From assembly GCF_000224145.3 (NCBI RefSeq), contig NC_020172.2:5894044-5958043 (forward strand): DNA of 64,000 nucleotides, written 5' to 3'. The notes below the pieces were generated by a model. The model worked only from the letters and a program-made list of their open reading frames with translations. It was not told where the DNA came from and made no database searches. This document shows, piece after piece, positions 22,061 through 31,469 of this stretch; position 1 is the stretch's first letter; each line of letters opens with the position of its first letter. The translations under genes and the position numbers were made by a program. The stretch comes from Ciona intestinalis (lineage: Eukaryota > Chordata > Ascidiacea > Phlebobranchia > Cionidae).

Positions 22061-25000
22061 ATGATTTTTCTCGAATCCATGTTGTTCCGGTTGATTGCGT
22101 TCCTGATGACGTCATCGGTTCATTGTGACATCTTATTCCCGAAAGACACGTCAACGGATTTTGTTTTCCCGCCGAAGATAAGGAGATCCACATCTGGGGT
22201 GCCCGATGGACATCTAAGACCACTAGGTAATATAACATCCATTTTATTTATCCCTTGGAATATAGTAGCGAAGATCAAATTAACTAAAACAACGGAGAGA
22301 TAGGGTAACAGCAAAACGTTGGTCGTTATAAAACACCTTATGCCCGCTTACAAGTTACCACGTATGTAACTTATTTATCCTCGCATGGCGGGGCAACAAC
22401 AGTCGTTATAACACAGATGTTCTGTTTCATACACCTTGTGCCAGCTTACAAGTTATCATATATGCAACTTTGTTGGTGATTCTTTTCTGGCTTAGAGTTT
22501 ACGTTCATGGATTTCCTTATCGAGCACGTTTTTATTTTTAATCTTCTGTTAGGTTGGCAAAGACCACCGGAAGGGAAAGTCCCTGAAATAACCGAAGCCC
22601 CTGAACCGAAAACTTTCTGGGAAAGTCACGTGAGAGACAAGAAACCGCTAGTTATGAGGTGGGTTGGCTGTAATGCGGTTGTTTAATTAAAAGTAAAAGT
22701 AATGTAGTGGGGTGGGGGAAGATGGGACACCTTTTCATTCTATATTCTCGTCACATTTGGTAGTAAACAAAGAACATTCAAAGAATTATAAAACCGTATC
22801 CTCACGACTCCCATAGACCGTTGTTAATTGTTTAAAACACGATCAGGATATTTGGAAAATTATGTACTAAAGCTGTCCCATCTTCCCCCATCCCACTATA
22901 TGTACCATGGCTGACGCTGAACAACGCTGGTTGTTCTTGTTCAATACACGCAACTATTCTTCTAATTGCAAAGTATTTTCTATTAAATATTACGTCACAC
23001 ACCCAGACAAGCCATCAACCAATCATCTGATTGTTTCGTTAAATGGAACGACAAGTACTTAAAGAATACGTATGGTGACGTCATAATAGAGGTAACAAAG
23101 AAGAAACCTGGCAAAATAGAAGAACCTCACATGATGACGTTGAAAAAGTTTCTACTGAGGTAAAATTTTGACGTCATATCCTGCACACGTCATAAGTGAC
23201 AAGTTGCCCATATTTGAAAAACAGACTGGTAGGAATGTGTTTCACAAGGTATAGCACTGTGGGGTAAGATGGTTAAAGTTATCACGTAATATCCCATTTT
23301 TCCTAGGTGTTTATATTATTCTGTAAATATTCCATGTTTACTACAAAATGAAACGATAAAATAGAATCAAAATATAAACCATCTTACCCCAATCCCACAA
23401 TACATATGTACCATCTTACCCCCTCCACCCAGATACAACTTAGAGGATTGGTATCTAGTGAGTCCCATCCCCCCACCCATGACCACAGAGGTGCCCGCCA
23501 TCAAGAGTTTACTTTGCGGAACTTTCCGTGATTTCCTCCAAGAAGCTGAGATGTGGATGAGCAGCGGAGGAACGAGCTCCCCGATTCATTACGATCAAGA
23601 TCATAATATTCATTGCTTGATAGCCGGGAGGAAGGACTTTATTATGGTTCACCCCAAGTTTAAAGATAGATTTGAAATGAAGGTGGGTGACGTCATAGGG
23701 TATGTGACGTCATAGGTTGAGTGACGTTATGGTTATGTGTTCAGGGCTTGGCGCTGTTACGGTTGTGTTGGCGTGTGTATTTTTAGACAAGACACTTAAC
23801 AGCAATTGCTCCAACCCAGTGGTCACTAATGGGTTGTCCAAATTATCAGCCATATAGAAAAAACAATCACCCACAAAGTTACATACGTGGTAACTTGTAA
23901 GCAAGCACGAGGTGTATGAAACAGAACACCCGTGTTATAACGACTGTCGTTGCCCCGCAATGCGAGGATAAATAAGTTACATTGACCTCATATTTACCAC
24001 CAGGAAAACAAAGAGATTGGCAACGGGTATTCCACGATCGACGCTGAGATGGTGAACGTATACGATCATCCTAAGGTGGGGAAGACGGCATGGAAATGGT
24101 CAACGTTATGGCCAGGAGACTGTATATATCTACCGGCTGGTGGGTAGGGGGTGTAGTGGGGTGTGGCAGGGGTGTGTATTTATAGTAGGGTGGGGAAGAC
24201 GGGACACATTTAGCACACAATATCCAAATATCCTGATCGTGTTTTAAACAAATAACAACGGTCTATGGGAGTCGTGAGAATATGGTTTTATAATTCTTTG
24301 AATTTTCTTTGTTTACTACCAAATGGGACGAGAAAATGGAATGAAAATGTTTTCTATTCCCCCCACCCTATTATACCTATACTTATACCTACTGTCAGGT
24401 TAAGAACATAAAGGCAAATGGTGCTTTGTCTTTTAATAAAATCTGGGGTGACATTGTTAAAATACAGTTACACTCATAGTTGTCAAACATAGGGAACCTC
24501 ATTGATTAATGTGGTGAATGCAATATACTTTGGCTCTGCTTGTTTGTATAGACACCTAACAGCAGGGTAAAATCTGATTCGTAACTCCTTAAATGTCGGC
24601 AGGCCATTTACATCAAGTACGGTCATACGGTCGAAGTCTCTCTACCTCGATCTTGTGGACGCCTACACGTGCGTTTAACGACACTGGGTGCGCTGTTACA
24701 AACATGAGCGAACCAGTGGCTCTCAGCGAACTTTCGTTTATCTGGAAACTGTACGATGTTAGTATTAGTATGGTTTATACATACTGTTAAGAGTCCTGGT
24801 TATTATAATGCTTATGTTGTAGCTAACAGGTGTAATATGAATGTAAATGTGATCTTCTGGTAATTTTGTTTTGTGAACCTTATAAACATATGTGTTGTCT
24901 GCAATACTGAGAGACAACGTCAAGGTTTGCCGTCTAGTGTTTTGTTCAAGGACATACAAACACAATGCCGTCCAATAAAGTTCAAAAAATGACATTTTTT

Positions 25001-25611
25001 TCCGATTAATTAACGTTTCATAAACCAGACACACTATAAATTGTTTGTGACGTCATAATATCGTTTCAGGGGCAGCGGTTGATAAACACAGACAATTATG
25101 ACGATCCAGAAACATTACGTCATCATCTGTTGGCGCTCATGCGTGACGACCCCAAGTTACCACGTGAGAGGTGACGTCATAAACTAATCATTGTTTAATG
25201 TTCTAGATCTAGAACAAGTTACCGCTGCGAAGTGGAACAATCGTGTTTCTGGAGTCACCCACAAAGTTACATACGTGGTAACTTGTAAGCGAGCACGGGG
25301 TGTATGAAACAGAACAGCCGTGTTATAACGACTGTCGTTGCCCCGCCATGCGAGGATAAACAAGTTACATTTATTCATTTTCTCTGTTTTCTAGGTTCTT
25401 TCATTATTTCGAGAAAGCTCGAAACGACGAATCTCGACGTAAAGAACAAACTCCACACGCTGCGTTCCGACAGCTTGATTTAAAGAAAAAGAATTATTTG
25501 ACGGTACGTGACATCCAGCGGTTGCCTAGCAACCTTTTAACCAGAGTTGTCAACAACTACATACGCCCTCAAGCGGACGAGGTGGAGGAATTGCTCAAGG
25601 ATGAACTTTGA
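22061..25611 (+). CDS. Secreted JmjC-domain oxygenase with C-terminal KDEL
   Basis: Predicted Fe(II)/2-oxoglutarate-dependent hydroxylase or demethylase of the cupin-8/JmjC fold. Exons with consistent phase: 22061-22226, 22553-22658, 23007-23159, 23433-23682, 24004-24139, 24603-24757, 25070-25170, 25395-25611; 427 residues. Residues 1-22 look like a signal peptide (LFRLIAFLMTSSVHC). The iron triad is visible: His194 and Asp196 in SPIHYDQDHN and the distal His274 in LPAGHLHQV; GRKDFIMVHP follows the first pair. Beyond the JmjC core is a charged C-terminal region (HYFEKARNDE, AFRQLDLKKKNYL, perhaps a decayed EF-hand). The last four codons read KDEL, the classical ER-retention signal. Signal peptide plus KDEL argue for residence in the ER lumen. 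Substrate unknown; JMJD8 is the known ER-lumen JmjC protein, but I cannot establish orthology. It converges on the FABP gene. Confidence 0.88.
22330..22480 (-). mobile_element. SINE 3' portion
   Basis: ACTTATTTATCCTCGCATGG and flanking ACCACGTATGTAA and CATACACCTTGTGCCAGC blocks; no head. Intron 1 of the JmjC gene, preceded by a fragment of the GCGAAGATCAAATTAACTAA repeat. Confidence 0.75.
22704..22900 (+). mobile_element. MITE, family I
   Basis: Ends GTAGTGGGGTGGGGGAAGAT and TCCCATCTTCCCCCATCCCA with standard interior. JmjC intron 2. Confidence 0.85.
23254..23403 (-). mobile_element. MITE, family II (shorter relative)
   Basis: Ends CACTGTGGGGTAAGATGG and CCATCTTACCCCAATCCCAC. The interior resembles family I (CTACAAAATGAAACGATAAA) but is shorter and more divergent. 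A further copy is at 32040-32207. JmjC intron 3. Confidence 0.75.
23786..23982 (+). mobile_element. tRNA-derived SINE, head truncated
   Basis: From GACAAGACACTTAACAGCAA through TACATACGTGGTAACTTGTA to CGAGGATAAATAAGTTACAT. JmjC intron 4, same strand as the gene, 20 bases upstream of exon 24004. Confidence 0.8.
24181..24375 (-). mobile_element. MITE, family I
   Basis: Ends TAGTAGGGTGGGGAAGACGG and TTCTATTCCCCCCACCCTAT. JmjC intron 5, starting 42 bases after the splice donor. Confidence 0.85.
24395..24580 (-). repeat. Single copy of the 132-bp unit arrayed at 55.2-55.9 kb
   Basis: Complement of the tandem unit at 55234-55855 (AAATCTGGGGTGACATTGTT, CTCATAGTTGTCAAACATAG, GGCTCTGCTTGTTTGTATAG). 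One dispersed copy here against about five in the array. JmjC intron 5. Confidence 0.85.
25250..25382 (+). mobile_element. SINE 3' portion
   Basis: CACCCACAAAGTTACATACG to GCGAGGATAAACAAGTTACA, followed by ATTTATTCATTTT, a short tail of the ATTC type. Last intron of the JmjC gene. Confidence 0.8.
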
Positions 25612-25655
25612 ACCCGTAGAAGATGGAAATAGCATATAGTAGCATAGATATCAGA

Positions 25656-25664
25656 TTTATTAAA
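25656..25664. terminator. Overlapping poly(A) signals shared by two convergent genes
   Basis: TTTATTAAA reads ATTAAA on the plus strand (45 bases past the JmjC stop codon) and AATAAA on the minus strand (about 120 bases past the FABP stop codon). Both genes end here, so the signals are plausible for each; this is inference from position. Confidence 0.55.
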
Positions 25665-25781
25665 GGCGAATTTATATTACAGCATGATTACGTCACGAAT
25701 TGATACCACAATATTTCGGGTAGTTAGTTGAGTTACAACATTGGGACCAAATATGTGAATTTAAGAGCAAACATGGCTGAT

Positions 25782-27033
25782 TTATGCGCGTTTGGACCAT
25801 CTTGTCAAAGTGTGACCCTTTAGTGTGATTGTTTCCTTCAATTTCCCGCCATCCATTTCGGTTGTGACGCAATAATTCTCACCCTTTGTCACCATTTGTG
25901 ATCCAACCATGTTGATTGTTACCTGTCAATCAAATTCAAATTAAAGCAAATTATGTCTTAACTAAAATGCTTCGTAAAAACACAGCATTCTAATATAGGG
26001 TGATGGGCCGACTCTGACCTATACATCCAAGGTCTCAAGTGTACCCCACTGAAGGCCCCACTGAAGGCCCCACATATAGAATGAACTTACACCCATGGCC
26101 TACTCAGTACATAAAATAGAATACTACGGGAGAAGGTGGGACACCTTTAGCACATAATATCCAAATATTCTGATCGTGTTTTAAGCAATTAACAACGGTC
26201 TATGGGGGTCGTGAGGATACGGTTTTAAAATTCCTTGAATGTTTTTTGTTTACTACCAAATGGGACAAAAAAAAAGAGCGAAAAGGTGTCCCATCTTCCC
26301 CCACCCTACTGTGTATTAAGTAAGCTTTCCACGAAGCATCACCTACCTTGACTTTGTCGCCTTTGATCGTCTCCACTTCGGTTTCCTCTCCCAACTTGAA
26401 CGTATTGCTCGTCGTCTTTTGGGGTCGAATCCTTTTAACGGTGAAACTGTCGCCGTCCTTCGTGATCTCGGTCGTTGGGAAAACCTTTCGTGCGATCTCA
26501 ATGTACTCGTCCGGTACACCTGGGTTATTAGGGGTCAAGGGGTTAATAAAGATCAAACGTATAGGTTTTACCCAAACACCCGGGTGCTACCAAGTAGACC
26601 CCATTCCCCAACACCCAAGGTGATACCATGTAGGTACACCAATGGCTATTAGGGGGTTAAAGTTTAGTAGATATTGGCACGATACAATACACCTCGTGCT
26701 CCACCTTGTAACCAATCAAGGCTTGATGCTGCTACCATTGTGGGCGTATGTGTCCTTGACACTTAACGGCAATTGCTCCAACCCAGTGGTCAATAATGAG
26801 TCGTCTGAACTGTCAGCCGTTCACCCGTAACATACGTTGTGACTTGTAAGCGGGCACGAGGTGTATGAAACAGAACATCGGTGTTATAACGACTGTCGTT
26901 GCCCGCCATGCGAGGATAAATAAGTTACATTAATTTATTCATTCTTTCGAGACAGCTCACCAACGCCTTTCATGAACCCATCGAAGTTGTTTCGCGTTTC
27001 AACAACAAAAGTTCCCAAGAATGCGTCAACCAT
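25782..27033 (-). CDS. Intracellular fatty-acid-binding protein (FABP/CRABP family)
   Basis: Small cytosolic beta-barrel carrier of fatty acids or retinoids. Exons on the minus strand: 26961-27033, 26347-26519, 25782-25922 (TAA at 25782-25784); 128 residues, normal for the family (127-135). The first exon is 73 bases and the second 173 bases, the classic FABP pattern. Protein features: MVDAFLGTFVVETRNNFDGF with the N-terminal signature, VGVPDEYIEIARKVFPTTEI (helix-turn-helix portal), DGDSFTVKRI, FKLGEETEVETIKGDKVK, then VTKGENYCVTTEMDGGKL and LKGHTLTRWSKRA. Exons 3 and 4 of vertebrate genes are fused here. The C-terminal R-x-Y lipid-carboxylate motif appears as RWS, so ligand contacts may differ. 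Intron 1 carries a SINE and intron 2 a MITE. Confidence 0.93.
26121..26313 (-). mobile_element. MITE, family I
   Basis: Left end TACTACGGGAGAAGGTGGGA (degraded), right end TCCCATCTTCCCCCACCCTA. It lies in intron 2 of the FABP gene, close to the splice donor at 26346. Confidence 0.85.
26708..26946 (+). mobile_element. tRNA-derived SINE, nearly complete
   Basis: From AAGGCTTGATGCTGCTACCA (B-box side) to GCGAGGATAAATAAGTTACA with a TTAATTTATTCATTC tail. Intron 1 of the FABP gene, opposite strand to the gene. Confidence 0.85.
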
Positions 27034-27607
27034 GTTGGATTATGATGTAATAATCAACTTTATGACAAAACACCTGCATATAAAACAGAATATTATTCAA
27101 AAGTTTCAGAATACAAACAATTATGACGTACCAGGTGAATGGAATGATGTCACAGTGGGCATTGTGACTTATAAACAACTTTGCCTTTTTCTTTTTTTCT
27201 TGAAACGGATACAACATGTTTGCTTTATGCTCATAATCTTGTCTGTTACGTGACAAGTGAAGTGAAGTAACTGTAAGCTGATTTAGCAACTAATATATTC
27301 TGCAAGTCACTGAAAATATATGTACAATGACTATAACTATGATGTTGTTACGTCATAAACCGCTTTGTTTGAACGATAAGGTTCAACGTAACTTTGATTC
27401 TACATTTTGATTGAACTTCGTGATTATTACAGCATAACGACCGTTTTATTGCGTCATAATCACGCGATAAAAACATAGACTCGAATTTCGGTAAAACAAA
27501 GCTTATGATGTCACAATAAGCTTCGTTACGTCATAGAATAAGTTTATTTTTTTGAATTCTAGAATTCTTTTTACTGTTGGAATGGGATATCATAGATAGT
27601 TCTAGTG
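27034..27607. other. Spacer upstream of the FABP gene
   Basis: Contains the FABP promoter by position, divergent from the next plus-strand candidate. Several ACGTCATAA or TGACGTAA-like motifs (27122, 27350, 27530) but no TATA box I would defend. Confidence 0.4.
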
Positions 27608-30162
27608 ATGTCACAATCGTATTACAAGATGTCGCGCCCAACCTGGGGGTCGTTAACCCGTGTTAACACCTTGTTACAGGATAAGAGGGTTTATTACGTC
27701 ATAAACATGGATTTATGGAAAGTTACAGGTAAGTTACTTGCTCTTTGTCGCCACCATGCGGGTAGCTATACTTATAGCAATCACACTTTACATTACTTCT
27801 GATTCTGCTTTTTGAACACGATAGCGAAAATCAAATTAACCAAAACAACGAAGAGAAGGGATTTTGCAGCAAAACGACAGTCGGTAAACATGCTATGTAA
27901 AAACTACTTAAGTAAAAGTCTAATTGCTTAAATTCATTAAAACTTTAATTAAACGGTTTATTACAAATTGTTTGTAGATTGTGACGGCCTTCACCAAATG
28001 AGTTCAGTTCTTCTTGTCCTTTTAATATGCTGTATTTGTATATTGACCTTGCCGTGAATAAAGATACAAAAATAAAGTCATTCATTCCCCGACGTTTTTT
28101 TTAACCATCGGTAATTATCTGTTGGGAATATACCGCCCGCTACAAGTCGCTAAAGAGCTCACGTGACCCTGAACGACGCGCAAACAGTTGTGACGTCACA
28201 AAGTAAACGATTCTACAAAACACGCCACGGGTATTGTTACGTCACAAGCCAAGTTTAAAAGTAATTACATTATAACACAAGGGTATATTAATAATCGCGT
28301 TTCGTTTCTCTATTGTCGTACAACACAGCAATTGTTACGTCACAAGCGTTGTGACATATATTGTTTCGAACAATCGACCATTGTACGTAATAATGTCCAT
28401 TGTTCGATATTGCATTAGACAAATAAGTAGAAGCTACGTAATAATAGAACGTCGGGCTCTGCGCAGTGAACCGTAAAGTAGTTAACTCGGGACGTACTCG
28501 CGGTTTCGATTATGACGTCACAGACGTGACGTGCGTTACAATTCAACTTTGACGTTTTGGTCAATTGTTGGCAATAAATGAATAAATATAACTTGTATAT
28601 GGGTGTTTAATAGATAAAAAAAAAACTTATTTATCCTCACATGACGGGGCAACGACAGTCGTTATAACTTGGGTGTTCTGTTTCATACACCTTGTGCCTG
28701 CTTACAAGTTACCATGTATGTAACTTTGTGGGTGAATTCATTTGGGGATTCCAGAATAATTGGGACCATCGAANNNNNNNNNNNNNNNNNNNNNNNNNNN
28801 NNNNNNNNNNNNNNNNNNNNNNNNNNNNNNNNNNNNNNNNNNNNNNNNNNNNNNNNNNNNNNNNNNNNNNNNNNNNNNNNNNNNNNNNNNNNNNNNNNTG
28901 GGATTCCAGAATAATTGGACAATCGAATATTTATTGAAACAATGACCCCAGTGACGTAACAATCATATCATGTGTGACGCAATAAACATATTATGAATAT
29001 TTATTACGTTTTAATATTTTCGACAAAATAGAGAAACAATATTAGGTGTAACAACCACTCTTCTTTCTTTCAGTTAAATATAAATATGTTTTTAAACGAC
29101 TGTCGTTTTGTCGCTATATCTTGTCCCCTAGATATTTTTTATTTTTCGCTACCGAAAAAATAAAGTTTTTATTTTGTTGGCGGGCATTCCGACGATGAAA
29201 ATAATATATAATTCGTGACGATATATTGAAAATCGAAATCCGTTTGAAGGGAACGAGACGACACGAGAATTAGTGGTTTGTGATGTCATAATAAACAATT
29301 GGTAAAACTCATTTCCGGGCGAATATACAAAGTCATTTTGACGTAACAATCAACGTTTGTGACAGGTCCTGAACAACAGAGCACCTTATATGACGTCACA
29401 GTGTTAATTATCGTGCGATTATACACAGTAATAGATTTATCATTGTTTTGCCACAATTCAAACTGTGGGTTTAGCAGGACACGCTTTTATCGACGCTTCA
29501 TCAGCGTGTTTCAACGACTTTCGTTTGATTTCCTTCTTTTCGTTGTTTTAATAATTTGATCTTCGCTATCGTATTCGAAGAGATAAATATTATTACATTA
29601 TAATGCATAGTAAAAGATATCATTGTTTTGTCACAATTCGATTCATACGTCACCACAAAGTGATTATGACCGCATAATGACAGCTCATCACCTTAGAAAC
29701 TAATTTCCCGCCAAACCTCACAACGTGAGAACATCAACGAATGAAATGGCGGGAAGTGGTTACTATGGTTACTGATGACGTGTCCTAACCACAGGAGGCG
29801 ATTTACTGCGTGAGTTTGCTAAATTTGAATTAATCGAAACCTATAACATAGAAATAACATCCGTGCGAAGGATTTTTTCGGGGAGTGGCACGTCACGATT
29901 AAGTCACGTGGTACATAACAGCGCCTTAATGTTTGGGCGGAATATTTATTCCGTGTTTCCGCAAAACGAAGGATTAGGAAAAATTAATCGAAATTTGATA
30001 GACGTTGAAGAAAATCCGCGATCGGCGCGATTGAAACGTCATAATCGCGAAGCCGATTCTAGAAAAAGTTGTCGAATTTTGGTTGAAACGGAACACCGGG
30101 CTCCGCGGGAAGATAAACCGGTAATTAGTCGCGTAAATCGCGTCGATCGCGTTCGTGTCTAA
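27608..30162 (+). CDS. Unrecognised two-exon candidate gene, Arg-rich product
   Basis: Exon 27608-27728 ends in a clean donor with phase 1 (KVTG). The acceptor CCACAG at 29789-29794 opens a 368-base exon (29795-30162) that is read without a stop in the matching phase and ends in TAA, giving 162 residues. The first codons read MSQSYYKMSRPTWGSL, with a second Met at 27629. The downstream exon reads GDLLREFAKFELIETYNIEI, then SALMFGRNIYSVFPQNEGLG, LIDVEENPRSARLKRHN, and an Arg/Val-rich end (SRVNRVDRVRV). No domain recognised, no signal peptide, predicted basic. The long CpG-containing open exon in otherwise AT-rich DNA and the phase match are the main support. The intron is long (2.1 kb) and contains a SINE piece, an N gap and AATAAAG at about 28056, so extra exons or two separate genes are possible. 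Confidence 0.4.
27820..27920 (+). repeat. Dispersed repeat, GCGAAAATCAAATTAACCAA unit
   Basis: A unit of about 120 bases with GAGAAGG, TGCAGCAAAACGACAGTCGG and GTAAAAACTACTTAAGTAAA. Best copy at 54105-54235; reversed copies at about 29505-29600, 34715-34790 and 54515-54615. Probably another short non-autonomous element. Confidence 0.65.
28624..28742 (-). mobile_element. SINE 3' portion
   Basis: ACTTATTTATCCTCACATGA through TGTAACTTTGTGGGTGAATT, without head. Runs up to the direct repeat that borders the following gap. Confidence 0.75.
28774..28898. other. Assembly gap (125 N) bordered by a direct repeat
   Basis: GGGATTCCAGAATAATTGG followed shortly by ATCGA occurs both at 28745-28773 and at 28900-28927. 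The gap therefore probably hides further tandem copies. Confidence 0.9.
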
Positions 30163-31469
30163 ATTTGAACTTGACGTAAACCACGAAACAACAAAGTGAT
30201 GTCACAATCACTATTATGTCTTCATATTGTTTCATGTTTACTAGAAAAGCCAAACAATTGTCATAATTTGTTTCGTCATAAATGTCCATAGTGATTGTTG
30301 TTTGTTATTAAACAACCACTATTATGACGTCACAACGGTCGATATTAAGCAGTAATAACAAAACAAACCGTCATTGTCGCATCATATTATGTAAATTTTT
30401 AATGACCTGCGGTGACCAGGAGAACGCATTAATGGTGATTATTCGTCGACCAGTGTTGTAGTTCCCCCAGTTAATTGTGCTTGCGGTAAAATTAAAAGGG
30501 TGTAGTAATATTAACATGACAGCGAATCAAAGCTGCGGTGAAGGAAAGCGTTAATGCGTCGCCGCAAAAGATTTCTTGAAACTATAAACCATATTTTTAT
30601 CGAATTCGCTGCTGCCGCAAAAATCGATTAAAATTTGTTTATTTTGGTGAATTCTCTTGCATGGGGATGCCCCTAATTATAGCGTTTCTATTTAAAGAAA
30701 GTGAAAAAGGGGGTTGACGTCATGCATTAGTTAGGCCGAAGCATCACTCGACAAAAAAACGTCAAAAAAGAAAAAAATGTCGCTTTGAAACTCGGGTATA
30801 TAAGACTGTGCGTTGAAATGTTGGTCACAAGTTCGTATAGTCGGTGGCAAGCTATAAACGGTTGTGGAATTATAATACTGAATTCGAATACGAGTTTACT
30901 AAATTTTTGCAAATTAAAATTTTGCAAAGTTTTATGTCTAAAATTGCTTTGTTAAAATGTTTATTTTTTTTTTCTTAAATTTCTGAAAGTGAGTTTTTGT
31001 GTAAAGGATCAAAATTGAAGTGAGGTTTCGCGTTAATTGCTTAATCTAATTATTTTCTGTTGATTGTAATTTGTTCTGCTAATTTTATCAAGTTTGAGAT
31101 TAGCCGAAAAATTCGATTAAAATGAAATTAAGATTTGATGAAATTTGGCGGCGTTTGTACCAAGTCGTTGCTTGGAATTTAGTTCCAAAGAAAAATTCTA
31201 AATATCTGCGCTGGGTGTAGATATTTTTAATTTGTTCTTTAGTGGCGTTTATTGCAGTGCAGTGTAGCTCGACTCGGTGCAAAAAGAAAAACAAAGAAAT
31301 ATCTACGCTGACCTGCGCTGAACAACGCTGGGTGTAGATATTTCTGTTTGTTATTTTATCATAAAATAAACATAATTTAGCAGCATCTGATAAATTATTT
31401 TAAAGTTTAAACAAAACTTTTGTTTTACAGATTAGGATAATTTATTAAACACTCCAACGAACAAGAAAA
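30163..31469. other. Upstream region and 5' UTR intron of the peptide gene
   Basis: Holds the TATA box at 30797-30804, a T-rich acceptor at about 31428-31431 (GTTTTACAG) preceding the start codon, and a local repeat CGCTGGGTGTAGATATTT at about 31209 and 31329 with its inverted form near 31295. Confidence 0.5.
30797..30804 (+). promoter_or_regulatory. TATA box
   Basis: GGGTATATAAGACTG is a consensus core TATA element followed by a purine/pyrimidine start candidate about 30 bases downstream (30826-30835). It fits the secreted-peptide gene, whose first coding exon follows after a presumed 5' UTR intron ending with TTTTACAG at about 31431. Confidence 0.6.
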
